Shown here: positions 38,998-48,130 of the stretch, in pieces
How the letters are laid out: every line of letters starts with the position of its first letter
Position numbering within the stretch: position 1 is the stretch's first letter
NCBI RefSeq assembly: GCF_014697025.1
Contig: NZ_JACJRC010000022.1
Coordinates: forward strand, 1 to 64,000
DNA length: 64,000 nucleotides
Source of the DNA: Alkalinema sp. FACHB-956
GTDB taxonomy: Bacteria > Cyanobacteriota > Cyanobacteriia > Leptolyngbyales > Leptolyngbyaceae
Direction of reading: 5' to 3'
The notes under the pieces: model-generated
Seen by the model: only the letters and a program-made list of their open reading frames with translations
Told to the model about the DNA's origin: nothing
The model's database searches: none
Translations under genes and position numbers: made by a program

Positions 38998-39453
38998 ATG
39001 TTGAAAACCGTTTTAGTGGCGTTGGATCCAGCAGATTTAAATACGTCTGTAAGGACATCGATGACTAGCCAAGTGGTGGAAGCTTTGCAGATCTTGCACT
39101 TGGATGCAAACAGTAAGATCGTGCTGTCCCACGTTGTGGCCACAGAGCATTTAGGCATGGATGTCTTGAGCGATCGGCCTCCAGTCGAGACGCAGACCAT
39201 GAGCGATCTGTGGGCAGTGCAACTCTCGGCCTATCAGGAGCAACTGCCCTGCCCAAGCACCCTGGAAATTGTCACCGGTGACCCCGCAGAGGAGATTGTT
39301 CGTCTAGCAAAAATTCACCAAGCCGATCTCATTGTGATTGGCAGTCGAGGACTGACGGGTATGCAACGGATTTTGCAGCGATCGGTCAGTAGCCAGGTCT
39401 TTGATGAAGCCCCTTGCTCAGTGCTAGTGGTAAAGCCCAGTCCCGATCGCTAA
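38998..39453 (+). CDS. Universal stress protein (UspA family)
   Basis: A 151-residue cytoplasmic protein with one Usp domain. It starts MLKTVLVALDPADLNTSVRT, and ends with the ATP-binding type motif GSRGLTGMQRILQRSVSSQV (G-x2-G-x9-G-S/T), then APCSVLVVKP. The motif suggests the nucleotide-binding Usp class. The ATG at 38998 is supported by GGTGGAGG (38983-38990); an ATG at 38980 would overlap that ribosome-binding site. The Usp role is usually stress adaptation; no specific trigger can be inferred. Confidence 0.88.
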   Translation: MLKTVLVALDPADLNTSVRTSMTSQVVEALQILHLDANSKIVLSHVVATEHLGMDVLSDRPPVETQTMSDLWAVQLSAYQEQLPCPSTLEIVTGDPAEEIVRLAKIHQADLIVIGSRGLTGMQRILQRSVSSQVFDEAPCSVLVVKPSPDR

Positions 39454-39866
39454 GCCCCATAACTTGCTCAACCCCATTACCAAAGTGATGGGCATAATTC
39501 TCTTTTGAACCTTAACGGGGGATAACAGAGCTAGAGAGATTGCTGGATTAGGGATAGGGTATGAAACCCACGCTAAAAATGAAGCCGTTTATGGGGTTTG
39601 AGAGCGATCGGCCACGGTATCCAATGGGCCCATAGCGTCATGACATACTGGAGTGTCATGACATACTAAAGTGCCATGCCATACCGACATCGTTGTCCAT
39701 ACAGGCCAAGACTAAAGTCACTCTGGCGCAGGGTTTTGTCTTAGTGCTCTTGGAGACATCCAGCATAAGATCTAGATCGACTTTCCTCATCTATAGCCCT
39801 TGCCAAGTGGCTGTGGTATAAGCCATTGCAATCAACAGAACTAAGGCTAAAAACCCAGCAATTCTC
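39454..39866. other. Spacer with an 18-bp tandem repeat
   Basis: No gene. TCATGACATACTGGAGTG at 39638 is followed by TCATGACATACTAAAGTG at 39656 and a degenerate third copy at 39674. The upstream 350 bases of the Uma2 relic do not contain its missing N-terminal half. Confidence 0.5.
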
Positions 39867-40115
39867 ATGACGAAATTAGCAGAATACGAATCGATCGGAG
39901 TGCAGGAATATTGGATCGCCGACTACGCTGGACCAGGTGACGTGCATTATCTCGGTCAGCCCAAATAGCCCATGCTATCAATCTATGCAATGGATCGTGC
40001 AGCGGCAGAATATGGTGAGCCATTGCAGTTGCGGGGAGATGCGCCAATCATCTCGCAGGTGCTGACAGGGTTATCCGTAACGGCAGAGCAAATTTTGGGC
40101 CAGATGGCTGGATAA
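39867..40115 (+). pseudogene. C-terminal relic of a Uma2 family gene with an internal amber codon
   Basis: From ATG 39867 the frame reads KLAEYESIGVQEYWIADYAG, the helix-strand core near the C-terminus of Uma2 proteins, then GQPK and a TAG at 39966-39968. In the same frame it continues MLSIYAM..., then LTGLSVTAEQIL to a TAA at 40115, the normal family ending (LTLTAEQIF). A single CAG-to-TAG change explains the stop. The N-terminal two-thirds with the nuclease motifs are missing upstream. It is therefore a non-functional fragment, unlike the intact relative at 4107-4850. Confidence 0.75.
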
Positions 40116-40156
40116 AGAGATAGGTGATCGTATCATCCACGATCAGCTTCAGATAA

Positions 40157-40204
40157 CCACTAAAAACCCGATCGCGCATTCAAAAAACACACGATCAGAA
40201 ATTA
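40157..40204 (-). terminator. First copy of a duplicated terminator element
   Basis: This 48-base sequence is nearly identical to 40862-40908 (two substitutions and one inserted A). On the minus strand it gives a stem of CTGATCG with CGATCGG (one G-T pair) followed by TTTTTAG. It lies about 40 bases downstream of the broken retropepsin gene and would end its transcript. Confidence 0.65.
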
Positions 40205-40241
40205 GAAATCATTAAACTGTCAAACAGTTAACATTGCCAAA

Positions 40242-40757
40242 CTAAAACACTGAATCTAATTCTTTTCCCTTGCCTTTGATCTCTCCATTCTCAACATCCA
40301 CGATCGCCTGAGCCTGATTCAGAAAATCCATCCCTAACAATCCATCAATTTCAGTACGAGGAGGCAAATCTAAGGCTAAAACCATGAAATCTTCCAACTG
40401 AGTCCCAAGGCAATTGAACCAAGGGACTGAACAAATTGGCACTTGCAACACACCACCGGCTGCTGTTACCCGTATTGTCTGCGATGGGAAGTCAACATTT
40501 AAACCAAATCGCTTTAATAGTCGGAAAGGAAGAACCGTCCGTCTTGCACCTATCCGGCATTTTGACAAAACATTCGATCGCTAAATTCTGCCCCTGACCC
40601 AGCGAAACTGAATCGTAGACTGTATCCCGATCGGTAGAATGGGCAATCACTTCCCCTGTGATCGGCTTCAGATTGGGATCAAGCTCGGTATAAGCAATCA
40701 ATACTCATTCGCCATCATAACGACGTTGATCTCATCAAAACTCAAAACTTCAGCCAT
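40242..40757 (-). pseudogene. Retropepsin-like aspartic protease gene, frameshifted in the catalytic DTGA motif
   Basis: The downstream frame reads GARRTVLPFRLLKRFGLNVD, TIRVTAAGGVLQV, TEIDGLLGMDFLNQAQAIVD: the strands, TA-G flap and GLLGMDFL core of bacterial retropepsin-like proteases. The upstream frame reads ITGEVIAHSTDRDTVYDSVS ... AIECFVKMPD and then shifts. Between them the DNA is GAT-A-GGT-GCA where GAT-AC(N)-GGT-GCA would give DTGA, so two bases appear to be lost inside the active-site triad (near 40548). A second break occurs at the N-terminus: ATG 40757 opens MAEVLSFDEINVVMMANEY and meets TGA at 40698-40700, while the next frame goes on IAYTELDPNLKP. The gene is thus broken twice and should be inactive. 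Confidence 0.65.
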
Positions 40758-40861
40758 CCTCCATCCTCCAACGGCAAGTTCAGACTTCATCGCTATTGTA
40801 GCAAGCCCACCCAACCCTCACCCCTAGATCTCACCCCTAGAATCGTCATTGTTCTACCTAC

Positions 40862-40908
40862 CCACTAAAACCCGATCGCGCATTCAAAAAACACACGATC
40901 GGGAATTA
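40862..40908 (-). terminator. Terminator of ilvE, second copy of the duplicated element
   Basis: On the minus strand the sequence gives CCCGATCG ... CGATCGGG, a perfect 8-bp stem with a T-rich loop, followed by TTTTAGTGG. It sits about 47 bases after the ilvE stop codon. The same 47-48 bases recur at 40157-40204. Confidence 0.75.
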
Positions 40909-40954
40909 CTAAGTATTAAACTTTAAAACCAGGGAAACTAAAAACCTGAAACCC

Positions 40955-41869
40955 TTAGTCCAACGCGATCGGAAACACCCAATCTTGATACTTCGAATCA
41001 CGATTTTCAGTAATCGCCGTAATCTTCTCCCGTAGCGCATCCGTAATCGGACGTTCCTTCGGTAAATGGTAAGTTTCCACCTGCTTCACAGGCGTGACCT
41101 TCGCTGCCGTCCCACTCAAGAACACCTCATCGGCAATAAACAACTCCGACTTATCCACCGGACGCTCCACCACCGGAATCCCCAAATCCCGCGCGATCGT
41201 CAGCACACTATCCCGCGTAATCCCTTCCAGGATGTCCTGCTCAAAACCCGGCGTAATAATTGCACCATTCCGCACAATAAAAACATTCATCCCCGAAGCT
41301 TCACTCACCTTGCCGCTCGAGTTCAGCAGAATCGCCTCATCAAAGCCCGACTCCACCGCCTCAGTCTTCGCCAGCGACGAGGTAATATACGCCCCACTAA
41401 TCTTGCCCCGCAGCGGCAAACTCCGGTCTTCCTGACGACACCAAGAGCTAATCCGACAGCTCACACCCTCGGGAGACAGGTAATCACCCAACTCAATCCC
41501 GTAGACAAAAAAGTCCTTCTCAATCTTGTGCAGCCGGGGCGCAATCCCCAACCCAGACGTGTAGACAAAAGGCCGCAGATAAAACGACACCTTCGGCTTA
41601 TTTTGCTTCACAAAATCCGTAATCACCGCCTGGATTTTGTCCGCAGGCAAATCAAAGTTCAATAACTTTGCACTATTGCTCAGTCGTTTAGCATGGAGAT
41701 CGAGGCGAAACAGCAACACTTGATTCGGATTAGCCGGATCCGGAATTCCCCGTAGACCGCCAAAGGCACCGGTCCCATAGTGGAGTGCATGGGTCGCGAT
41801 CGAAAGGTTCGCCTGCTCAAAGGGAATAAATTGATTTTTGAAGTAGGCGATCGGCAGAAAATTATCCAT
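40955..41869 (-). CDS. ilvE: Branched-chain amino acid aminotransferase
   Basis: A 304-residue class IV PLP aminotransferase for the final step of leucine, isoleucine and valine synthesis. The PLP lysine is Lys156 in RGKISGAYITSSLAKTEAVE, followed by GFDEAILLNSSGKVSEASGM and NVFIVRNG, then GITRDSVLTIARDLGIPVVE, ADEVFLSGTAAKVTPVKQV. The N-terminal HYGTGAFGGLRG and FRLDLHAKRLSNSAK are typical. The ATG at 41869 is used; GTG 41881 would add four residues. Its terminator is the hairpin at 40862-40908. purA is divergent, with 205 bases between the two starts. Confidence 0.94.
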   Translation of the reverse strand: MDNFLPIAYFKNQFIPFEQANLSIATHALHYGTGAFGGLRGIPDPANPNQVLLFRLDLHAKRLSNSAKLLNFDLPADKIQAVITDFVKQNKPKVSFYLRPFVYTSGLGIAPRLHKIEKDFFVYGIELGDYLSPEGVSCRISSWCRQEDRSLPLRGKISGAYITSSLAKTEAVESGFDEAILLNSSGKVSEASGMNVFIVRNGAIITPGFEQDILEGITRDSVLTIARDLGIPVVERPVDKSELFIADEVFLSGTAAKVTPVKQVETYHLPKERPITDALREKITAITENRDSKYQDWVFPIALD

Positions 41870-42068
41870 AGGAGTTAGCACTCAGATGCGATGGTCGGGT
41901 AGGTAAGTGGGCAGGGCTCTTAGCGGGGAATCGCTGTTTGAATAGCCGTCTAGCAATGATTTCACGGCTTCGCCACCCAATTCGCCACCATTAAGGATCG
42001 AGTGGTTGACACCCGTTCCGTTTACTGATGATAATGGGAGATTGTTGAAAACTCTACCATTGTTTTGA

Positions 42069-43424
<1,356 letters not shown>

Positions 43425-43511
43425 GGGACTGAATGCGCAGGGCTGAATTTTTGTGTTCACGCCCGATCTATCCCTGAACAACATCCCTGAGAACAACACG
43501 AGAACCGAGTC

Positions 43512-43811
43512 ATGGCACTGAAATTTTCGATCGAAGCAAGCAAGCGTCCTGAAGGCAGCAAACCCAATGCCCTACGTCGCGGTGGTCAAATTCCTGCAAC
43601 GGTTTACGGCCACAATGGTACGGAATCCGTGCAATTGGTGGTGAACCAAAAAGAGGCTGAGTTCCTCATCCGGGATGCAGGCAGAGGCGCAACGGTAGAA
43701 CTGAAGGTTCCCGACATGAACTGGACAACCGGTGCAAAAATCCAAGAAGTGCAAGCCCATCCTTGGAAAGGGAGCCTGTACCACATCAGCTTCCTCTCTG
43801 CAAAGGGCTAA
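43512..43811 (+). CDS. rplY: 50S ribosomal protein L25
   Basis: A 99-residue protein of the short L25 type, which binds 5S rRNA. The sequence ALRRGGQIPATVYGHNGTES, VQLVVNQKEAEFLIRDAGRG and IQEVQAHPWKGSLYHISFLS fits the family without the long C-terminal CTC extension. The start ATG lies 87 bases after purA on the same strand; the two share the terminator at 44056-44081, suggesting an operon, as in other cyanobacteria. Confidence 0.92.
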   Translation: MALKFSIEASKRPEGSKPNALRRGGQIPATVYGHNGTESVQLVVNQKEAEFLIRDAGRGATVELKVPDMNWTTGAKIQEVQAHPWKGSLYHISFLSAKG

Positions 43812-43879
43812 TAGAGCACTCCAGCGATAGCCATCCTAGTTGTGACCTGTCAATTCCTGGCGAACCGCCCTCATCCCCA

Positions 43880-43964
43880 CCCCTTCTCCCAGTTTGGGAG
43901 AAGGGGGCCGGATTTCAAAGTCCCTCTTCCAATTTCAAAGTCCCTCTCCCAGTGTGGGAGAGGG
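43880..43964. repeat. Pair of C/G-rich hairpin repeats (REP-like)
   Basis: CCCCTTCTCCC-AGTTT-GGGAGAAGGGG at 43880-43906 and CCCTCTCCC-AGTGT-GGGAGAGGG at 43942-43964, joined by two copies of ATTTCAAAGTCCCTCT. Related 'TCTCCCA-N-TGGGAGA' spacer repeats followed by GATTTAGGGTGAGGGC are common in cyanobacterial genomes. It sits in the 3' untranslated region of purA-rplY. Confidence 0.7.
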
Positions 43965-44055
43965 ATTTAGGGTGAGGGCGCAATGCAGGGGCAGCACGAG
44001 TTATTCAAGACTACGATCGCTAAATGCGCTGGACAACTAAATCATGCATAAGGTG

Positions 44056-44081
44056 AGGTAGGGGACTTCCCTACCTTTTTT
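44056..44081 (+). terminator. Intrinsic terminator of purA-rplY
   Basis: AGGTAGGG (44056-44063) pairs with CCCTACCT (44069-44076) over GACTT-type loop bases, followed by TTTTTT through 44081. Confidence 0.9.
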
Positions 44082-44228
44082 GTTGCCAATCCGCTGAGAT
44101 GATATCCCCTAATCCCGATCGCCTAATTTTGCAGATCGGGTCATTAGGCTTGGAATAGCAAAGTTCCGCCCCCCTGAGGGCACTCTGAACCTAGCATTTA
44201 TCATCAGCGCAGGGGATGGTCGGTCATC

Positions 44229-46559
44229 ATGTCAGGGATGGCATTCGTTTGTCTTGCTTATATTTTGGGACTATTGGCTACAGCGATTCCCTGGGGGCTC
44301 GCGATCGTCCCTGTCCTGCTGAGCTTGGCGGCCATCACCTATCCCACCTGGCGATCGCGCTGGAAACTCCACGCCTTCAGCCGCAAACACCTGATTGCCG
44401 CTGGGTGTGTTGCCCTCCTCGCCAGCTTCTGGTACCAGTTGCGCATTCCCCAACCGGGAACCCATGATATCAGCCGCTTTGTTCCCGCACTGACGGATCG
44501 ATCGGTGGCCGTCCAGGGCGTGGTGGAAGCCTCGCCTCGGATGACACGGAGCGATCGGCGTCAAATTTGGCTCCAGGTGCAGGGTTTGGATCCCAAGGGC
44601 ATTCAACTCAGTACCGACCCGGCCCAAGCGCGGGGTAAACTCTACGTCACCGTCGGGGCCAATTTAGGCAAAGACTTGTATCCCGGCGCAAAGGTCACAT
44701 TGACCGGAAAACTCTATCTGCCCCAAGCGGCAAAGAATCCTGGAGCCTTCGATTTTCAGCAATATCTTGCCCAGGAAGGCAGTTTTGCAGGGCTACGGGG
44801 TGAAAGCATTCAAGTCCCTCCCGGCCAGCAACCCCGATGGGGCCTATGGCAAATCCGCCAACGGATTGTCCGATCGCAAACCGCTTGGTTACCCCATCCC
44901 GAAGGCGAACTGGTCAGTGCCATGGTCTTGGGGGGGAAGGCCGTAGACTTGCCCACGACGGTCAAAGAGGACTTTCGCCGTGCCGGATTGTCCCATGCGC
45001 TGGCGGCATCCGGCTTTCAAACATCCTTGATTTTGGCCGTTGTTTTGGCCTTAACCCGCCGCTTTTCCTTACGAACCCAGGTGATGGCAGGTGGGACAGC
45101 CCTGGCAATCTTTTTGGGGTTGGCGGGGGTGCAACCGGCGATCCTCCGGGCGGTCGTCATGGGGGCAGCGGTGCTGGTGGGCATGGCCTTGGAACGGCAG
45201 GTCAAACCGATCGGGTCATTGCTCCTGTCCGCCACGCTGTTACTCTTGATTAACCCGTTGTGGATCTGGGATTTAGGCTTTCAACTGAGCGTGTTAGCCA
45301 CCATGGGACTATTGGTCACTGTTCCGCCCCTCACCCAATGGCTCGATTGGATCCCCAGTCAACTCATTCCTGCGATCGCCGTTCCGATCGCGGCCTATCT
45401 CTGGACAATTCCCTTACAATTACAGACCTTTGGTCTAGTTTCTCCCTACAGCATTGTCGCCAACGTTCTCACCACCGTTTTCATTTCTGTCATCAGTCTA
45501 GGCGGAATGGTAAGTGCGTTGTGTGCAGTCGTCTATCCCTTGGCCGGGAGCGCAACGGCTTGGCTCTTGCATTATCCAGTCTGGGCCTTACTGGCGATCG
45601 TGCGAGGCTTTAGTCAACTTCCCGGCAACAATATTGCGGTGGGAACGTTACCGCTAGTGCTGATGCTGGCGCTCTATGGCGCGATCGTGTTGTTATGGCT
45701 CAGACCCAATTTACGGCGCTATAGCTGGGCCTTTTTCCTCGCGGGGGTCGCCATGGTGTTTTTACCCGCATGGCAAGCCCAGGCCCAGCTCACCCAGGTC
45801 ACTGCATTGGCCACCAGTCCCCAAGCCGTTTTAGTCGTCCAGGATCGGGGCAAGGTGTTACTCATCAATTCAGGGGATGCCGCTACGGCGGAAATGACCG
45901 TTGTTCCCTACCTACAAAGCCAGGGCATTAACCAAATTGACTGGGCGATCGCCCTGCAAAAGCCGAACCCAGACGCTTGGGCTGCCCTACGAAAAAACAT
46001 TGCGGTGCGTAACTTGTATGTTGATTCTGCCGTTGATTCCACAATGAGCCAACAGTTAAAAACTCAGTTACAAGCTCAGTTAAAAACTCAGTTAAAAACT
46101 CAGTTAAAAACGCGATTACCCAGCGGCCAAACCCAAGTCCTTGCCCTGGCAGCGGAGGCTCGTTATACCTTTGGCCAAATGGTGATGCAATCCCAACCCA
46201 CAGGATTAACCTTGACCGTGCGCAATCAACCTTGGTGGTTGGGCCGATCGCGGGTACAACCGTCAGCCCATTCAACCCCGTCTAAGGTTTTGGATCCTCC
46301 AGTGATTGCATCCAGTACTGCCAACCGTTTACCAATTCTTTGGTGGGCAGGCGGAGCGATTCCAGATGCCTGGTTAGAACAATGGAAACCGCAGGCCGCG
46401 ATCGCCCACGGCAAGCGGCTAAATGCACAAGTGGAATATACCCTCAAAACCCAGAAAGTGCCTCTGCATTGGCTTCCGCAGAACGGTGCACTACGCTGGC
46501 AGCCCCAGACTGGATTCACAACTTTTTCAGGAGAAGGCTCTGAATGGTCATCGCTGTAG
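44229..46559 (+). CDS. comEC: ComEC/Rec2-family DNA uptake membrane protein
   Basis: A 776-residue membrane protein that forms the DNA channel for natural transformation. Residues about 1-60 hold two membrane segments; about 75-200 is the DUF4131/OB-like domain (GKLYVTVGANLGKDLYPGAK, KNPGAFDFQQYLAQEG); about 215-500 is the Competence domain (GGKAVDLPTTVKEDFRRAGL, SHALAASGFQTSLILAVVLA, GVQPAILRAVVMGAAVLVG, INPLWIWDLGFQLSVLATMG). The last 260 residues correspond to the metallo-beta-lactamase-like domain but lack the HxHxDH zinc motif, so nuclease activity at this domain is unlikely. Residues about 609-628 are a QLKT repeat encoded by five 12-bp tandem units (46053-46112). The ATG at 44229 follows a purine-poor leader; no operon. 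Confidence 0.9.
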   Translation: MSGMAFVCLAYILGLLATAIPWGLAIVPVLLSLAAITYPTWRSRWKLHAFSRKHLIAAGCVALLASFWYQLRIPQPGTHDISRFVPALTDRSVAVQGVVEASPRMTRSDRRQIWLQVQGLDPKGIQLSTDPAQARGKLYVTVGANLGKDLYPGAKVTLTGKLYLPQAAKNPGAFDFQQYLAQEGSFAGLRGESIQVPPGQQPRWGLWQIRQRIVRSQTAWLPHPEGELVSAMVLGGKAVDLPTTVKEDFRRAGLSHALAASGFQTSLILAVVLALTRRFSLRTQVMAGGTALAIFLGLAGVQPAILRAVVMGAAVLVGMALERQVKPIGSLLLSATLLLLINPLWIWDLGFQLSVLATMGLLVTVPPLTQWLDWIPSQLIPAIAVPIAAYLWTIPLQLQTFGLVSPYSIVANVLTTVFISVISLGGMVSALCAVVYPLAGSATAWLLHYPVWALLAIVRGFSQLPGNNIAVGTLPLVLMLALYGAIVLLWLRPNLRRYSWAFFLAGVAMVFLPAWQAQAQLTQVTALATSPQAVLVVQDRGKVLLINSGDAATAEMTVVPYLQSQGINQIDWAIALQKPNPDAWAALRKNIAVRNLYVDSAVDSTMSQQLKTQLQAQLKTQLKTQLKTRLPSGQTQVLALAAEARYTFGQMVMQSQPTGLTLTVRNQPWWLGRSRVQPSAHSTPSKVLDPPVIASSTANRLPILWWAGGAIPDAWLEQWKPQAAIAHGKRLNAQVEYTLKTQKVPLHWLPQNGALRWQPQTGFTTFSGEGSEWSSL
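46053..46112. repeat. In-frame 12-bp tandem repeat inside comEC
   Basis: CAGTTAAAAACT occurs at 46053, 46077 and 46089, with variants at 46065 and 46101: five copies coding for QLKT/QLQA repeats in the C-terminal domain. Copy changes would keep the frame. Confidence 0.85.
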
Positions 46560-46700
46560 TATAGTAAGGAAGTTGGCTCTTCCGGGTCGCTGTTTTTGGT
46601 GCGGGCACTTAGGATCGCTGTCCAGTGCAAGTATTTCATGGAAGTACTAAGCTTCAAATCCGCAATTAACCCACGGTCAACCTAATTGAATAGGCCAATT

Positions 46701-46785
46701 GGAGAGGTGGCAGAGCGGTTGAATGCGGCGCACTCGAAATGCGTTTTAGGGAAACCTAACGGGGGTTCGAATCCCCCCCTCTCCG
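46701..46785 (+). tRNA. tRNA-Ser (anticodon CGA)
   Basis: An 85-base class II tRNA. The acceptor stem GGAGAGG (46701-46707) pairs with CCTCTCC (46778-46784), discriminator G at 46785. The anticodon arm is GCGCA-CTCGAAA-TGCGT with anticodon CGA, reading UCG. A long variable arm (TTAGGGAAACCTAA) marks it as a serine tRNA, and the T arm is CGGGGGTTCGAATCCCCC with the normal TTCGAAT loop. The 3' CCA is not encoded, as usual in cyanobacteria. Confidence 0.96.
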
Positions 46786-46894
46786 TTCAAGTAAAATTTC
46801 AACTCACAATTGATTAGATATCTAAACTCCGGTAACTGGAGAAAGTAGACACCGGAAAGCTGATTCGATCGTTTATCGATGCTGGCTACTATAG

Positions 46895-47491
46895 GTGAAT
46901 ACGATATTGATCACCAAGCAAAAACCAGCTTACATTTTCCGCCAGCTTACATTTTCTGCCAGCTTGCATTTTCTGTTAGTTCACTTTGACAAAGACTTAA
47001 GCCATCGCGACCATGGCTTAATCATCCATTTAGCCAGCGGGCACCTTGGTGCACAACTCAATCCCTCAGCCTTTCAACAGGAAGCACGCACCTTTCTCGA
47101 TGAATTCGATCGCATTTATCCCGGCGCAAAACAACAGGTTAGCTATGACGATCGGCGACACATTTTAGGGCATCTTGAACAGTGGACGTCCAACCCATTT
47201 ACAAAAGGCTCCTACCTCTGCTAACGCCCGGGACAACTCACGCGATTTGCAGAACTCGAAGGGCAGCCCATTCACAATCTCCTTTTTGCAGGAGAGCACA
47301 CGAACTCGTTCTACGAATGGCAAGGATTCCTAGAAGGGGCAGCCCTGTCTGGTCTCGCTGCCGCTCGTCATATTCTGGTTTCAGGTAGGCTCCCAGGTAC
47401 CTCCCCCAGGGCAAATCTCCGTGAGATTGACTCAAGGGATCTGCTCCTTGGAAATTCTTCTGAAATCTACACACAATTCTGTGATGTTTGA
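46895..47491 (+). pseudogene. C-terminal relic of a flavin monoamine oxidase gene, with an internal stop
   Basis: The plus-strand frame reads LVHFDKDLSHRDHGLIIHLA, EFDRIYPGAKQQVSYDD, HLEQWTSNPFTKGSYLC, then TAA at 47222-47224, then in the same frame RPGQLTRFAELEGQPIHNLL and FAGEHTNSFYEWQGFLEGAA LSGLAAA to a TGA at 47491. This is the substrate-domain end and the second FAD-binding motif of amine oxidases (W-sNPyakGSY-CYRPGQ ... NLfFAGEH...GFleGA). The stop replaces the tyrosine of CYRPGQ. The N-terminal FAD-binding half is absent; the beginning (46895-46975) is a 17-bp triple repeat. It is clearly decayed, directly downstream of the tRNA-Ser gene. Confidence 0.75.
46925..46975. repeat. Three tandem copies of a 17-bp unit
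   Basis: CCAGCTTACATTTTCCG at 46925, CCAGCTTACATTTTCTG at 46942 and CCAGCTTGCATTTTCTG at 46959. They lie at the left edge of the amine-oxidase relic. Confidence 0.88.
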
Positions 47492-47597
47492 TGTATATTT
47501 AGAATTCTGTGCGTCAAACCCTATTGATTAACAAGTGGGTGTTAATTTCATCTAAATTTGTCGTCCATCTGCTGGTTGGCAGCAAAAGGCTCGTTCT

Positions 47598-48050
47598 ATG
47601 CAACAGTACGATTTTTACGGTAGACACCTCTTGCTCAACTTTTCAGGCTGCGAAGCAGACCTGAATGATCTAGAAATGATCAAGCGAGATATGACCGACG
47701 CAATTAATGTGATCGGGGCTACGATTCTTTCCCATTTGGAGCATAAGTTTACTCCAGAGGGGCTTTCGATAATCTTCTTGCTTTCAGAATCTCACGCGAG
47801 TATTCACACTTATCCTGAATACAACGCTTGTTTCCTGGATGTATTCACGTGCGGCGAGACTATTTTTGTTGAACCTTTCGGCGACATTCTGGAAGAACGA
47901 TGGCGGCCCCGCTGGGTTTCGCGACAGATGCAGGAACGTTTCGATCCGGCTCGGTTCGATCCCACGAAACTGGATGCAGAAAAACTCAATTCCGTGCAAC
48001 TTGATCCCTCGCAGCTCAAGTTGCCAGTACTTAGTGGTGCAGTGAGGTAA
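47598..48050 (+). CDS. speD: S-adenosylmethionine decarboxylase proenzyme (SpeD)
   Basis: A 150-residue proenzyme of the bacterial class 1B type. It cleaves itself between Glu64 and Ser65 in LLSESHASIHTYPE, turning Ser65 into the pyruvoyl cofactor; His70 and Cys85 (DVFTCGE) are the usual processing and proton-donor residues. The product, decarboxylated AdoMet, provides aminopropyl groups for spermidine. From residue about 113 the chain carries an unusual tail with a regular five-residue period (FDPAR-FDPTK-LDAEK-LNSVQ-LDPSQ-L). The start ATG lies about 107 bases after the amine-oxidase relic. No speE is present in the window. Confidence 0.93.
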   Translation: MQQYDFYGRHLLLNFSGCEADLNDLEMIKRDMTDAINVIGATILSHLEHKFTPEGLSIIFLLSESHASIHTYPEYNACFLDVFTCGETIFVEPFGDILEERWRPRWVSRQMQERFDPARFDPTKLDAEKLNSVQLDPSQLKLPVLSGAVR

Positions 48051-48130
48051 CCCCCACGATCGCTAGCTAGCTCAAAACCCGTTGACGCATAGGATGGGGG
48101 ATACAGGATTGTGGACAAGCTTGTCACACT

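Noticed and set aside
43880-43964. CRISPR-like array
   Set aside because: Only two hairpin repeats joined by a duplicated phrase; no regular spacers and no cas genes anywhere in the window.
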